Shown piece after piece: positions 1 to 5,972 of a DNA stretch of 26,501 nucleotides (position 1 is the stretch's first letter; every line of letters starts with the position of its first letter). The notes beneath the pieces are model-generated. The model ran no database searches. It was not told the origin of the DNA and saw only the letters and a list, made by a program, of their open reading frames with translations. Both the position numbers and the translations under genes were made by a program. Location of the stretch: positions 1 to 26,501 of the forward strand of contig URNG01000036.1 of the NCBI GenBank assembly GCA_900549295.1. The letters are read 5' to 3'. This stretch comes from an uncultured Rhodocyclaceae bacterium (GTDB taxonomy: Bacteria; Pseudomonadota; Gammaproteobacteria; Burkholderiales; Rhodocyclaceae).

Positions 1-601
1 GGCCGCCATCGCCCGCCAGCAAGGCGCGTTCGGCCTGGCGATCAGGATAACCAAGGGTCAGGCGCATGAGAAAGCGATCGAGCTGGGATTCCGGCAGGGC
101 AAAGGTGCCGATCTGGCTGGCCGGATTCTGCGTGGCGATGACGAAAAACGGTTGCGGCAGGGCGCGGCTTTCGCCATCGACGCTGACCTGACCTTCCGCC
201 ATCGCTTCCAGGAGCGCGCTCTGGGTTTTCGGCGTGGCGCGGTTGATTTCATCGGCCAGCAGCACTTGCGTGAAGATCGGGCCGGGCAGGAAGCGGAAAC
301 TGCTTTCCCCCGGCTCGCCTTTGCGCTCGAAAATGCTGATGCCGGTAATGTCGGCGGGCAGCAGGTCGGCGGTGAATTGCACGCGCGCAAACTGGAGGCC
401 GAGCAGGCGGGCCAAAGTCTGCGCCAGAGTGGTTTTGCCCAGTCCGGGCAGGTCTTCGATCAGCAAATGCCCACCGGCGAGCAGACAGGCAGCGGCAAGG
501 CGCAATTCGTTTTCCTTGCCCAGAATGACGCGGCTGGCAGCGGCAAGAATGGGAGTGAAGGACAAGGCGGAAGTCTTTTGGGGCGTATTCGATCTCGGCA
601 T
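1..601 (-). CDS. MoxR-type AAA+ ATPase, N-terminal part (cut by window edge)
   Basis: Reading the minus strand from ATG 601 gives 200 codons that stay open to the window edge, so the C-terminal lid region is missing. Walker A is LPGLGKTT (about residues 51-58). Walker B and its surroundings are VLLADEINRATPKTQSAL (about 113-130, with D117-E118). The sensor-1 stretch is FFVIATQNP (about 152-160), followed by LPESQLDRFLMR, which is typical of MoxR proteins. In this family the ATPases act as chaperones that often work with VWA-domain proteins encoded next to them; any such partner would lie beyond position 1. No strong Shine-Dalgarno precedes the ATG, but it is the only ATG in frame between upstream sequence and the conserved start of the domain. 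The gene is divergent from the hydrolase at 749. Family assignment is firm; the specific partner or substrate is unknown. Confidence 0.9.
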   Translation of the reverse strand, partial: MPRSNTPQKTSALSFTPILAAASRVILGKENELRLAAACLLAGGHLLIEDLPGLGKTTLAQTLARLLGLQFARVQFTADLLPADITGISIFERKGEPGESSFRFLPGPIFTQVLLADEINRATPKTQSALLEAMAEGQVSVDGESRALPQPFFVIATQNPASQIGTFALPESQLDRFLMRLTLGYPDRQAERALLAGDGG

Positions 602-646
602 GGGCTGGATAGTGCGATGAAATACACAATGTGGCAATGCAATTGC

Positions 647-676
647 TTGAAGCGTGCGGTCAAATCGGTTGATAAT
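647..676 (+). promoter_or_regulatory. Probable sigma-70 promoter for the deacetylase-family gene
   Basis: TTGAAG (647-652) and GATAAT (671-676) are separated by 18 bp. This matches four of six -35 and five of six -10 consensus bases. It lies about 70 bp upstream of the GTG start at 749, in the divergent gap with the MoxR gene. This is seen by eye only. Confidence 0.4.
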
Positions 677-748
677 GCGCCGATCAAGGCGCTGTTGGCG
701 GAACCGCAGTGCACCGGAGTTTTGCTTCACATAAAGAGAGAACGATAA

Positions 749-1675
749 GTGACGACGACTGCCTTCATTACCCATCGCGACTGCATGCTGCACGACATGG
801 GCGCGCATCACCCGGAATGCCCGCAACGCCTCACCGCCATCAGCGATCACCTGATCGCCCAGGGCATCGACGCCTACTTCGTCAATTACGAAGCACCGCT
901 CGCCACCTTCGAGCAGTTGCTGCGCGTGCACCCCGCCTCGCACCTGGAACGCATCAAGCGCGCCTCGCCGGAAATGGGCATCGTCAATCTCGATCCCGAC
1001 ACCGCCATGAATCCGCACACTTGGCAGGCCGCCCTGCGCGCCGCCGGCGCGGGCTGCATGGCGGTCGATCTGGTGATGGGCAGGGAAACCGAAAACGCCT
1101 TCTGCGCCGTGCGCCCGCCCGGCCACCACTGCGAGAAGGCAACGCCGATGGGCTTCTGTTTCTTCAACAACATCGGCGTCGCCGCCATGCACGCCATCAA
1201 GGCGCACGGCCTGGAGCGCGTCGCCGTCATCGATTTCGATGTGCACCACGGCAACGGTACCGAAGACTGCTTCGCCGGCAACGAGCAGGTGCTGATGTGC
1301 AGCATCTTCCAGCACCCGTTCTATCCCTATTCCGGCACCGACAAACCCGCCGCCAACATGTGCAACGTGCCGCTGGCCGCCGGCTGCGGCGGCGAGGAAT
1401 TCCGCGATGCCGTGCTGCAGGTGTGGACGCCGCGCCTCAAGGAATTCAAGCCGCAGATGATCTTCATCTCGGCCGGTTTCGACGGCCACTACGAGGACGA
1501 CATGGGCGGACTGCGCCTGTTCGAGAAGGATTTCGCGTGGTGCACCGAGCACCTGAAGAAACTTGCCGCCGAAATGTGCGAGAAGCGCATCGTGTCCATG
1601 CTCGAAGGCGGCTACGTGATGAGTTCGCTCGCCCGCAGCGTCGGCGCGCATCTGCGCGTGTTGGCCGATCTCTGA
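749..1675 (+). CDS. Histone deacetylase family (class II-like) zinc hydrolase
   Basis: A 308-residue protein of the arginase/deacetylase fold. Visible motifs are HHPECPQRL (20-28), RPPGHHCEK (122-130) with the catalytic His pair H126-H127, IDFDVHHGNG (161-170) supplying zinc ligands D164 and H166, SAGFDGH (241-247) with the third zinc ligand D245, and EGGYV near 288. Bacterial members of this family remove acetyl groups from small molecules such as acetylpolyamines, or from proteins (AcuC acting on acetyl-CoA synthetase). The sequence does not tell which applies here. The start is GTG at 749, preceded by a purine-rich AAAGAGAGA. There is no signal peptide, so it should be cytoplasmic. It is probably monocistronic, because a terminator-like hairpin follows at 1702. 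Length is normal for the family and all metal and catalytic residues are present. Confidence 0.92.
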   Translation: MTTTAFITHRDCMLHDMGAHHPECPQRLTAISDHLIAQGIDAYFVNYEAPLATFEQLLRVHPASHLERIKRASPEMGIVNLDPDTAMNPHTWQAALRAAGAGCMAVDLVMGRETENAFCAVRPPGHHCEKATPMGFCFFNNIGVAAMHAIKAHGLERVAVIDFDVHHGNGTEDCFAGNEQVLMCSIFQHPFYPYSGTDKPAANMCNVPLAAGCGGEEFRDAVLQVWTPRLKEFKPQMIFISAGFDGHYEDDMGGLRLFEKDFAWCTEHLKKLAAEMCEKRIVSMLEGGYVMSSLARSVGAHLRVLADL

Positions 1676-1701
1676 GCGCGATTGTTTTTTGGGGAAAACA
1701 G

Positions 1702-1732
1702 CGGGCCGGGTTAGAATCCAGCCCGTTTTTTT
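1702..1732 (+). terminator. Putative intrinsic terminator after the deacetylase-family gene
   Basis: A short GC arm, CGGGC (1702-1706), pairs with GCCCG (1721-1725), followed by seven T residues (1726-1732). The stem is only 5 bp (more if mismatches are allowed) with a 14-nt loop. The loop contains TAGAAT (1712-1717), a good -10 for lysC, with TTGGGG 17 bp upstream, so terminator and promoter appear to overlap. Confidence 0.45.
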
Positions 1733-1762
1733 CATGTTTACAACGTACGAACGGATGAATTC

Positions 1763-2983
1763 ATGGCGTTGATTGTTCAGAAATATGGCGGCACCTCGGT
1801 CGCCAATCCCGAGCGCATCAAGAATGTCGCTCGCCGTATCGCCCGCTTCAAGGAACAGGGCCATCAGCTCATCGTCGTCCTGTCGGCGATGAGCGGCGAA
1901 ACCAACAAGCTGATTGCCCTGGCCAAGGAAATGCAGGCCAGCCCCGATCCGCGCGAACTCGACGCCGTGGTCAGCACCGGCGAGCAGGTCACCATCGGCC
2001 TCCTGGCGATGGGCCTGAAAGCCATCGGCGTCGACGCCAAGAGCTATACCGGCGGTCAGGTCAAGGTGCTGACCGACGACACTTTCACCAAGGCGCGCAT
2101 CCTGTCGATCGACGACGCCAACATCCGCCGCGATCTCGACGCCGGCAAGGTGGTCATCGTCGCCGGCTTCCAGGGCGTGGACGCCGACGGCAACATCACC
2201 ACGCTCGGCCGCGGCGGTTCCGACACCTCCGCCGTGGCGCTCGCCGCCGCACTGAAGGCCGACGAATGCCAGATCTACACCGACGTGGACGGCGTCTATA
2301 CCACCGACCCGCGCATCGTGCCGGAAGCGAAGAAGCTCGACACCATTACCTTCGAGGAAATGCTCGAAATGGCCAGCCTCGGCTCCAAGGTGCTGCAAAT
2401 CCGCTCGGTCGAATTCGCCGGCAAGTACAAAGTGAAACTGCGCGTGCTCTCCAGCTTCCAGGATGAAGGCGAAGGCACGCTGATTACCGTTGAGGAAGAT
2501 AAAAACATGGAACAACCGATCATTTCCGGCATCGCCTTCAACCGCGATGAGGCCAAGCTGAGCATCCTCGGCGTCCCCGACACCCCGGGCATCGCCTACC
2601 AGATTCTCGGCGAAATCGCCGCCGCCAACATCGACGTCGACATGATCATCCAGAACGTCGCCCACGACGGCGGCGCCGACTTCTCCTTCACCGTCAGCCG
2701 CGGCGATTTTGCCCGCGCCCAGGGCATCCTGGAAAGCGTCCGCCAGCGCCTCGGCGCGCGCGAAGTGATCGGCGACGACAAAATCTGCAAGGTCTCCGCC
2801 GTCGGCGTCGGCATGCGCTCCCACCCCGGCGTCGCCTCCAAGATGTTCAAGGCGCTCGCCGATGAAGGCATCAACATCCAGATGATCTCCACCTCGGAAA
2901 TCAAGATTTCCGTCGTCCTCGACGAGAAATACCTCGAACTCGCCGTGCGCGTCCTGCACCGCGCCTTCGGCCTGGATCAGTAA
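1763..2983 (+). CDS. lysC: Aspartate kinase (aspartokinase)
   Basis: A 406-residue aspartokinase. It phosphorylates L-aspartate as the first committed step to lysine, threonine, methionine and diaminopimelate. The N-terminal amino-acid kinase domain begins with IVQKYGGTSVAN (4-15), the classic signature, and includes GRGGSDTSAVALA in the middle. The C-terminal part (about 265-406) holds two ACT regulatory domains, recognisable as KLSILGVPDTPGIAYQI and CKVSAVGVGMRSHPGVA. Length matches the monofunctional, feedback-regulated type, not the bifunctional kinase/homoserine dehydrogenase. The ATG at 1763 has only a weak ribosome site (GGAT). An internal in-frame ATG at 2507, with GAGGA 10 nt upstream, could give a separate regulatory subunit (see findings). 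Transcription probably starts near 1724. Confidence 0.97.
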   Translation: MALIVQKYGGTSVANPERIKNVARRIARFKEQGHQLIVVLSAMSGETNKLIALAKEMQASPDPRELDAVVSTGEQVTIGLLAMGLKAIGVDAKSYTGGQVKVLTDDTFTKARILSIDDANIRRDLDAGKVVIVAGFQGVDADGNITTLGRGGSDTSAVALAAALKADECQIYTDVDGVYTTDPRIVPEAKKLDTITFEEMLEMASLGSKVLQIRSVEFAGKYKVKLRVLSSFQDEGEGTLITVEEDKNMEQPIISGIAFNRDEAKLSILGVPDTPGIAYQILGEIAAANIDVDMIIQNVAHDGGADFSFTVSRGDFARAQGILESVRQRLGAREVIGDDKICKVSAVGVGMRSHPGVASKMFKALADEGINIQMISTSEIKISVVLDEKYLELAVRVLHRAFGLDQ

Positions 2984-2994
2984 GCACGGCCGCA

Positions 2995-3023
2995 TTGACC
3001 AAACGGCGCGGAAGCCTTATCAT
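2995..3023 (+). promoter_or_regulatory. Promoter of tRNA-Ser
   Basis: TTGACC (2995-3000) and TATCAT (3018-3023) are exactly 17 bp apart, each matching five of six consensus bases. A GC-rich discriminator (CCGCGCC) follows, as expected for a stable-RNA promoter under stringent control. It lies just after the lysC stop and about 35 bp before the mature tRNA 5' end. Confidence 0.75.
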
Positions 3024-3032
3024 CCGCGCCTT

Positions 3033-3055
3033 TCCGCCACAGCATATGTGGCGGA
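3033..3055 (+). other. Perfect hairpin in the tRNA-Ser leader
   Basis: Nine base pairs (3033-3041 with 3047-3055) enclose the 5-nt loop GCATA, ending 6 nt before the tRNA 5' end. It would be transcribed as part of the precursor 5' leader. The function is unknown; it could influence RNase P processing or be a protein-binding palindrome. Confidence 0.6.
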
Positions 3056-3061
3056 TGGTCT

Positions 3062-3154
3062 GGAGACGTGGCCGAGAGGTCGAAGGCACTCCCCTGCTAA
3101 GGGAGCATGCGGGCAAAACCTGCATCGAGGGTTCGAATCCCTCCGTCTCCGCCA
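3062..3154 (+). tRNA. tRNA-Ser (anticodon GCT)
   Basis: A 93-nt gene with its CCA end encoded (3152-3154). The acceptor arms GGAGACG (3062-3068) and CGTCTCC (3144-3150) pair perfectly with G as discriminator. The anticodon stem CTCCC/GGGAG holds the loop CTGCTAA with anticodon GCT at 3096-3098, which reads AGC/AGU serine codons. The long variable arm (ATGCGGGCAAAACCTGCAT region) is typical of class II serine tRNAs, and the T loop is TTCGAAT. It has its own promoter and terminator. Confidence 0.97.
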
Positions 3155-3166
3155 GACCAAGTAAAT

Positions 3167-3193
3167 ACGGCCCTTCGGGGCCGTTTTGCTTTT
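3167..3193 (+). terminator. Intrinsic terminator of the tRNA-Ser unit
   Basis: A 7-bp perfect stem, ACGGCCC (3167-3173) with GGGCCGT (3178-3184), is closed by a stable TTCG tetraloop and followed by T-rich sequence (TTTTGCTTTT). It lies 12 nt after the tRNA CCA end. The stretch from here to 3326 holds no gene I can support. Confidence 0.88.
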
Positions 3194-3326
3194 CTGGGGG
3201 TGACCGGGGCTGCCCGTGTTTTATCTTCAGAATGTGCCAGAAATGGTGCCAATTCCAATTGAGTAAAGTGCGGGCAAAAATCGTCTCCCGGTACCCATCC
3301 GCTTGGGAGCGTAAAGCAAGCTGTTG

Positions 3327-4460
3327 TCATGGTGGCAGTTTGCGGCAGAAGTCGATCAGTGCCTTGCTTAGTTCTGGAAGCTGCTGGCAGTGGGTCTGCC
3401 AGTTTCGGGCGTGTTCGGCGAGCAGGGGCAGGGCGGGGTGGAAATTCTGCCAGCAGGCGGCCAGGTGTTCGGGGGAAAGCGGGGTGTTCCAGGCGAGGAA
3501 CATTTCGCGCACGGTTTGCGCCAGCCTGGGGCTGAGGAGGGCGGTGTAGAGGTCGAGGAAGGCGTTGAGCTTGTCCAGATGGGCGTTGCCTTCTTGCGGG
3601 TAGATGTGCCAGAGGAAGGGGCGGCCGGCGAGTTGGGCGCGCACGAAGGAATCTTCGCCGCGCACGATGTTGAGCGTGCCTTGGCGTAATTGGGCGTCGT
3701 AGGCGTCTGGCGTGAGAAAAGGCAGGGTGCCGATGCGGATATTGCCGGGCTGCCGGGGGCCGTTGCCGCCAGGTGGTGTGCTGAATTGCATGCCGAGGGC
3801 TTCCCGCGCCTGCCCTGGTGAGACGTTGATCTGCCAATTCTGCGGACTGTCGCGTAAGGCTTCCAGAAGCGCGGGAGCGGGGGCGTGTGCGTAGCAGAAG
3901 AGGTTGAGGGTGTTGCAGGCATCCGATGTATGCGGCGCACTTGTCGGAATGTCGGGAGGTACTGCGCTTTCCCGCAGCAGTCCACCGGTTGCGGCAGTGA
4001 AGCCGGGGAAAAAGAAATATTTCGTCAGCGGCAGGCTGGGGTGGGGCGAGGCGAGGCCGTGGCAATCGGCGACCCAGGCTTCGGCGCTGAGGTATTCGAG
4101 GTTGAGCCAGCGGGGCGGCGCACGGCGCGCGGCCATGGCGTGCAGGTAGCGTTGCGGCAAATGGCAGGCGAAAGCTTCGATGACGACATCGGCGGGCGCG
4201 GTGTCGGGGAAATTTTCTGGCCAATGGCAGATTTCGATGCCTGCGTGCGCCTGCCTGGGCATATCCGGCAAAAGCGCGGGGCAAAGCGCCTGCAGGGTAC
4301 CGAGATCGTCGATCCATAGACGCACCGTTCTACCATGCGCCTTGGCGAGTTGCCGCGCCAGCCGCCAGCAGACGCCGGCGTCGCCGTAATTGTCGATGAC
4401 GCGGCAGAAGATGTCCCAGGTCTGGAGCGGGTTGTGAAGCGGAGGCCGGGTGAGCTGCAT
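3327..4460 (-). CDS. earP: EF-P arginine rhamnosyltransferase EarP
   Basis: A 377-residue inverting glycosyltransferase. By family knowledge it moves rhamnose from dTDP-rhamnose to a conserved arginine of elongation factor P, activating EF-P to relieve ribosome stalling at polyproline. The N-terminus WDIFCRVIDNYGDAG (15-29) carries the two conserved aspartates, here D23 and D27. The C-terminal donor-binding region reads NIVRGEDSFVRAQLAG (264-279), with E269 probably the third key residue, followed by WHIYPQEGNAHLDKL. Length is normal. Unlike many genomes, efp is not adjacent: the neighbours are tRNA-Ser downstream and the dmeRF operon upstream, divergently transcribed. No Shine-Dalgarno is visible; an extended -10-like TGTTAACAT ends 7 nt before the ATG, so the message might be leaderless. 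Confidence 0.95.
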   Translation of the reverse strand: MQLTRPPLHNPLQTWDIFCRVIDNYGDAGVCWRLARQLAKAHGRTVRLWIDDLGTLQALCPALLPDMPRQAHAGIEICHWPENFPDTAPADVVIEAFACHLPQRYLHAMAARRAPPRWLNLEYLSAEAWVADCHGLASPHPSLPLTKYFFFPGFTAATGGLLRESAVPPDIPTSAPHTSDACNTLNLFCYAHAPAPALLEALRDSPQNWQINVSPGQAREALGMQFSTPPGGNGPRQPGNIRIGTLPFLTPDAYDAQLRQGTLNIVRGEDSFVRAQLAGRPFLWHIYPQEGNAHLDKLNAFLDLYTALLSPRLAQTVREMFLAWNTPLSPEHLAACWQNFHPALPLLAEHARNWQTHCQQLPELSKALIDFCRKLPP

Positions 4461-4548
4461 GGGGGCGATGTTAACACTCGTCCTCGGGGGCGGTGGAGGC
4501 GGTTTCCGTCCCCCGTCCCTTTTTTGCGCGCGGCGGCTTGGTCTCCGG

Positions 4549-4571
4549 TGATATAGTCCACCCCACTATAT
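4549..4571 (+). promoter_or_regulatory. dmeRF operator overlapping an extended -10
   Basis: A perfect 7-bp inverted repeat, ATATAGT (4551-4557) and ACTATAT (4565-4571), flanks the C-rich spacer CCACCCC (4558-4564). AT-rich arms around a G/C tract are the known layout of RcnR/DmeR-class operators. The left arm also forms an extended -10 (TG at 4549-4550, TATAGT at 4552-4557), so a bound repressor would block RNA polymerase. No clear -35 is seen, as expected for an extended -10 promoter. Confidence 0.78.
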
Positions 4572-4586
4572 TTTGGAGAGGCCGAT

Positions 4587-4859
4587 ATGGCGCATACGGT
4601 CAGGCAGAAGGAAAAGCTCATCGCCCGCGTGCGGCGCATCAAGGGGCAGCTCGAAGGGGTGGAGCGGGCTTTGGCGGCGGAGGCGGCATGCGCGGAAGTG
4701 CTCCGGCAACTGGCTTCCGCCCGCGGCGCCATGAACGGTCTGACCGCCGAAGTCATGGAAGGCCATCTGCAGGAACATGTCGTTGCCGCGCCGACCGAGG
4801 CTGAACGTGTCGCGGCCGCGCAGGAAATGATCGAGGTTATCCGGACTTACGTGAAATGA
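4587..4859 (+). CDS. dmeR: CsoR/RcnR-family metal-sensing repressor (DmeR-like)
   Basis: A 90-residue all-helical regulator of the CsoR/RcnR/FrmR family (RRIKGQLEGVERAL, 16-29, is the family signature). The metal-site fingerprint H3-C35-H60-H64 is complete. This is the nickel/cobalt pattern known from RcnR, not the Cu(I) pattern of CsoR or the formaldehyde pattern of FrmR. Family members bind DNA as the apo form and release it when the metal binds. Here the target would be the palindrome just upstream. The ribosome site GGAGAG (4575-4580) sits 6 nt before the ATG. The stop overlaps the start of the exporter gene by 4 nt (ATGA), so the two are translationally coupled. The name dmeR rests on this context and the fingerprint. 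Confidence 0.9.
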   Translation: MAHTVRQKEKLIARVRRIKGQLEGVERALAAEAACAEVLRQLASARGAMNGLTAEVMEGHLQEHVVAAPTEAERVAAAQEMIEVIRTYVK

Positions 4860-5806
4860 ACGAAACACTCAGGCTGCAAAACGCGCATGATCATTTCTTC
4901 CTTGGCGACGATCACCGGAGAAACGAGCGGCGCGTCTGGCTGGTCATCGCGCTGACGGCCAGCATGATGGTGGTCGAAATCGTTGCCGGAAACCTCTACG
5001 GTTCGATGGCGCTGGTTGCCGATGGCTGGCACATGTCGACGCATGCGGGGGCCTTGCTGATCGCGGCGCTGGCTTACGGCTATGCCCGCAAACATGCGAA
5101 CGACCCGCGCTTCACTTTCGGCACGGGCAAGCTGGGGGATCTGGCGGGATTCGCCAGCGCGGTGGTGCTGGCCTTGGTCGCCCTGCTCATTGGCTGGGAA
5201 AGTTTTCTCCGGCTCGTCGACCCGGTGCCGATCAGTTTCAATCAGGCCATTGCCGTGGCCGTGATCGGTCTGGCGGTCAATCTGGCGTCGGCGTGGCTGC
5301 TCAAGGACGATCATTCGCACCATCACCATCATCACCACGGACACGATCACCATGAGCATGGGCACGGCAAGGCGCACGGCCACGACAATAATCTGCGGGC
5401 GGCCTACATGCACGTCCTGGCCGATGCCCTGACTTCAGTGTTGGCGATCGTCGCGCTGCTGCTCGGCCGAGGTTACGGGTGGCTGTGGGCCGATCCGGCG
5501 ATGGGGGCGGTCGGGGCGCTGGTGATCGCGCGCTGGTCCTGGGGGCTGATCCGGGACGCGGGCGGCGTGCTGCTGGATGCCGCGCCGGAAAGCGAGGCGG
5601 TGCGGGAAGAAATCCGGGAGGCGCTGGCGGCGGACGGCGAGAGGATTACCGACCTGCACGTCTGGCAGGTCGGGCCGGGGCATTTTGCGGCCATCGTTTC
5701 CTTGGCTTCGGTGGCCCCGAAAGACAGTCAGACTTACAAAGCCATGCTGGCGCATATCCATGAGCTTTCGCACATCACGCTGGAAACGCATCGGCTGTCT
5801 GCCTGA
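4856..5806 (+). CDS. dmeF: Cation diffusion facilitator, Co(II)/Ni(II) exporter DmeF type
   Basis: A 316-residue inner-membrane CDF transporter that by family exports divalent metal in exchange for protons. Six hydrophobic segments can be followed. The TM2 metal site is HMSTH (H59, H63) in place of the HxxxD or DxxxD of zinc CDFs. The TM5 site is HVLAD (H186, D190). GTGKLGDLAGFASA (89-102) between TM2 and TM3 is typical of the DmeF branch. A cytoplasmic loop (153-176) is extremely histidine-rich, including seven consecutive His, and fits metal binding or delivery. The soluble C-terminal domain begins near residue 235. The four-base overlap with the repressor gene and its Ni/Co-type fingerprint support cobalt/nickel efflux. 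Cobalt versus nickel preference cannot be read from sequence. Confidence 0.92.
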   Translation: MNETLRLQNAHDHFFLGDDHRRNERRVWLVIALTASMMVVEIVAGNLYGSMALVADGWHMSTHAGALLIAALAYGYARKHANDPRFTFGTGKLGDLAGFASAVVLALVALLIGWESFLRLVDPVPISFNQAIAVAVIGLAVNLASAWLLKDDHSHHHHHHHGHDHHEHGHGKAHGHDNNLRAAYMHVLADALTSVLAIVALLLGRGYGWLWADPAMGAVGALVIARWSWGLIRDAGGVLLDAAPESEAVREEIREALAADGERITDLHVWQVGPGHFAAIVSLASVAPKDSQTYKAMLAHIHELSHITLETHRLSA

Positions 5807-5972
5807 ATCAGGCGGCAATCACGAAGTCTTGCCGTGCATTCGGCAGCGGCGGGCGTGGGAATTCGCGGTGATGCGCCAGACGATGCGTGAGACGTTGCGC
5901 CGCCAGGGCGGCTAAAATTCCCGCCGGTTTCTCTTTCCGCGCGGCAATCCCGCCATTCATCGCCTGTCTGTC

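Noticed and set aside
709..1758. Alternative-frame 349-codon reading over the deacetylase gene
   Set aside because: Arg-rich shadow frame; the overlapping 308-residue frame has complete catalytic motifs.
3155..3326. Possible phage or island attachment site beside tRNA-Ser
   Set aside because: No integrase gene and no repeat of the tRNA 3' end was found nearby; the terminator follows normally.
3097..4317. Minus-strand protein ending in GGIRTLD-like sequence
   Set aside because: That ending is the antisense of tRNA-Ser, a known source of false proteins in databases; the rest is earP out of frame.
5288..5392. CAC/CAT-rich stretch resembling a simple repeat in dmeF
   Set aside because: It codes for the histidine-rich loop expected in this transporter branch and has no exact repeat unit, so it is explained by the protein.
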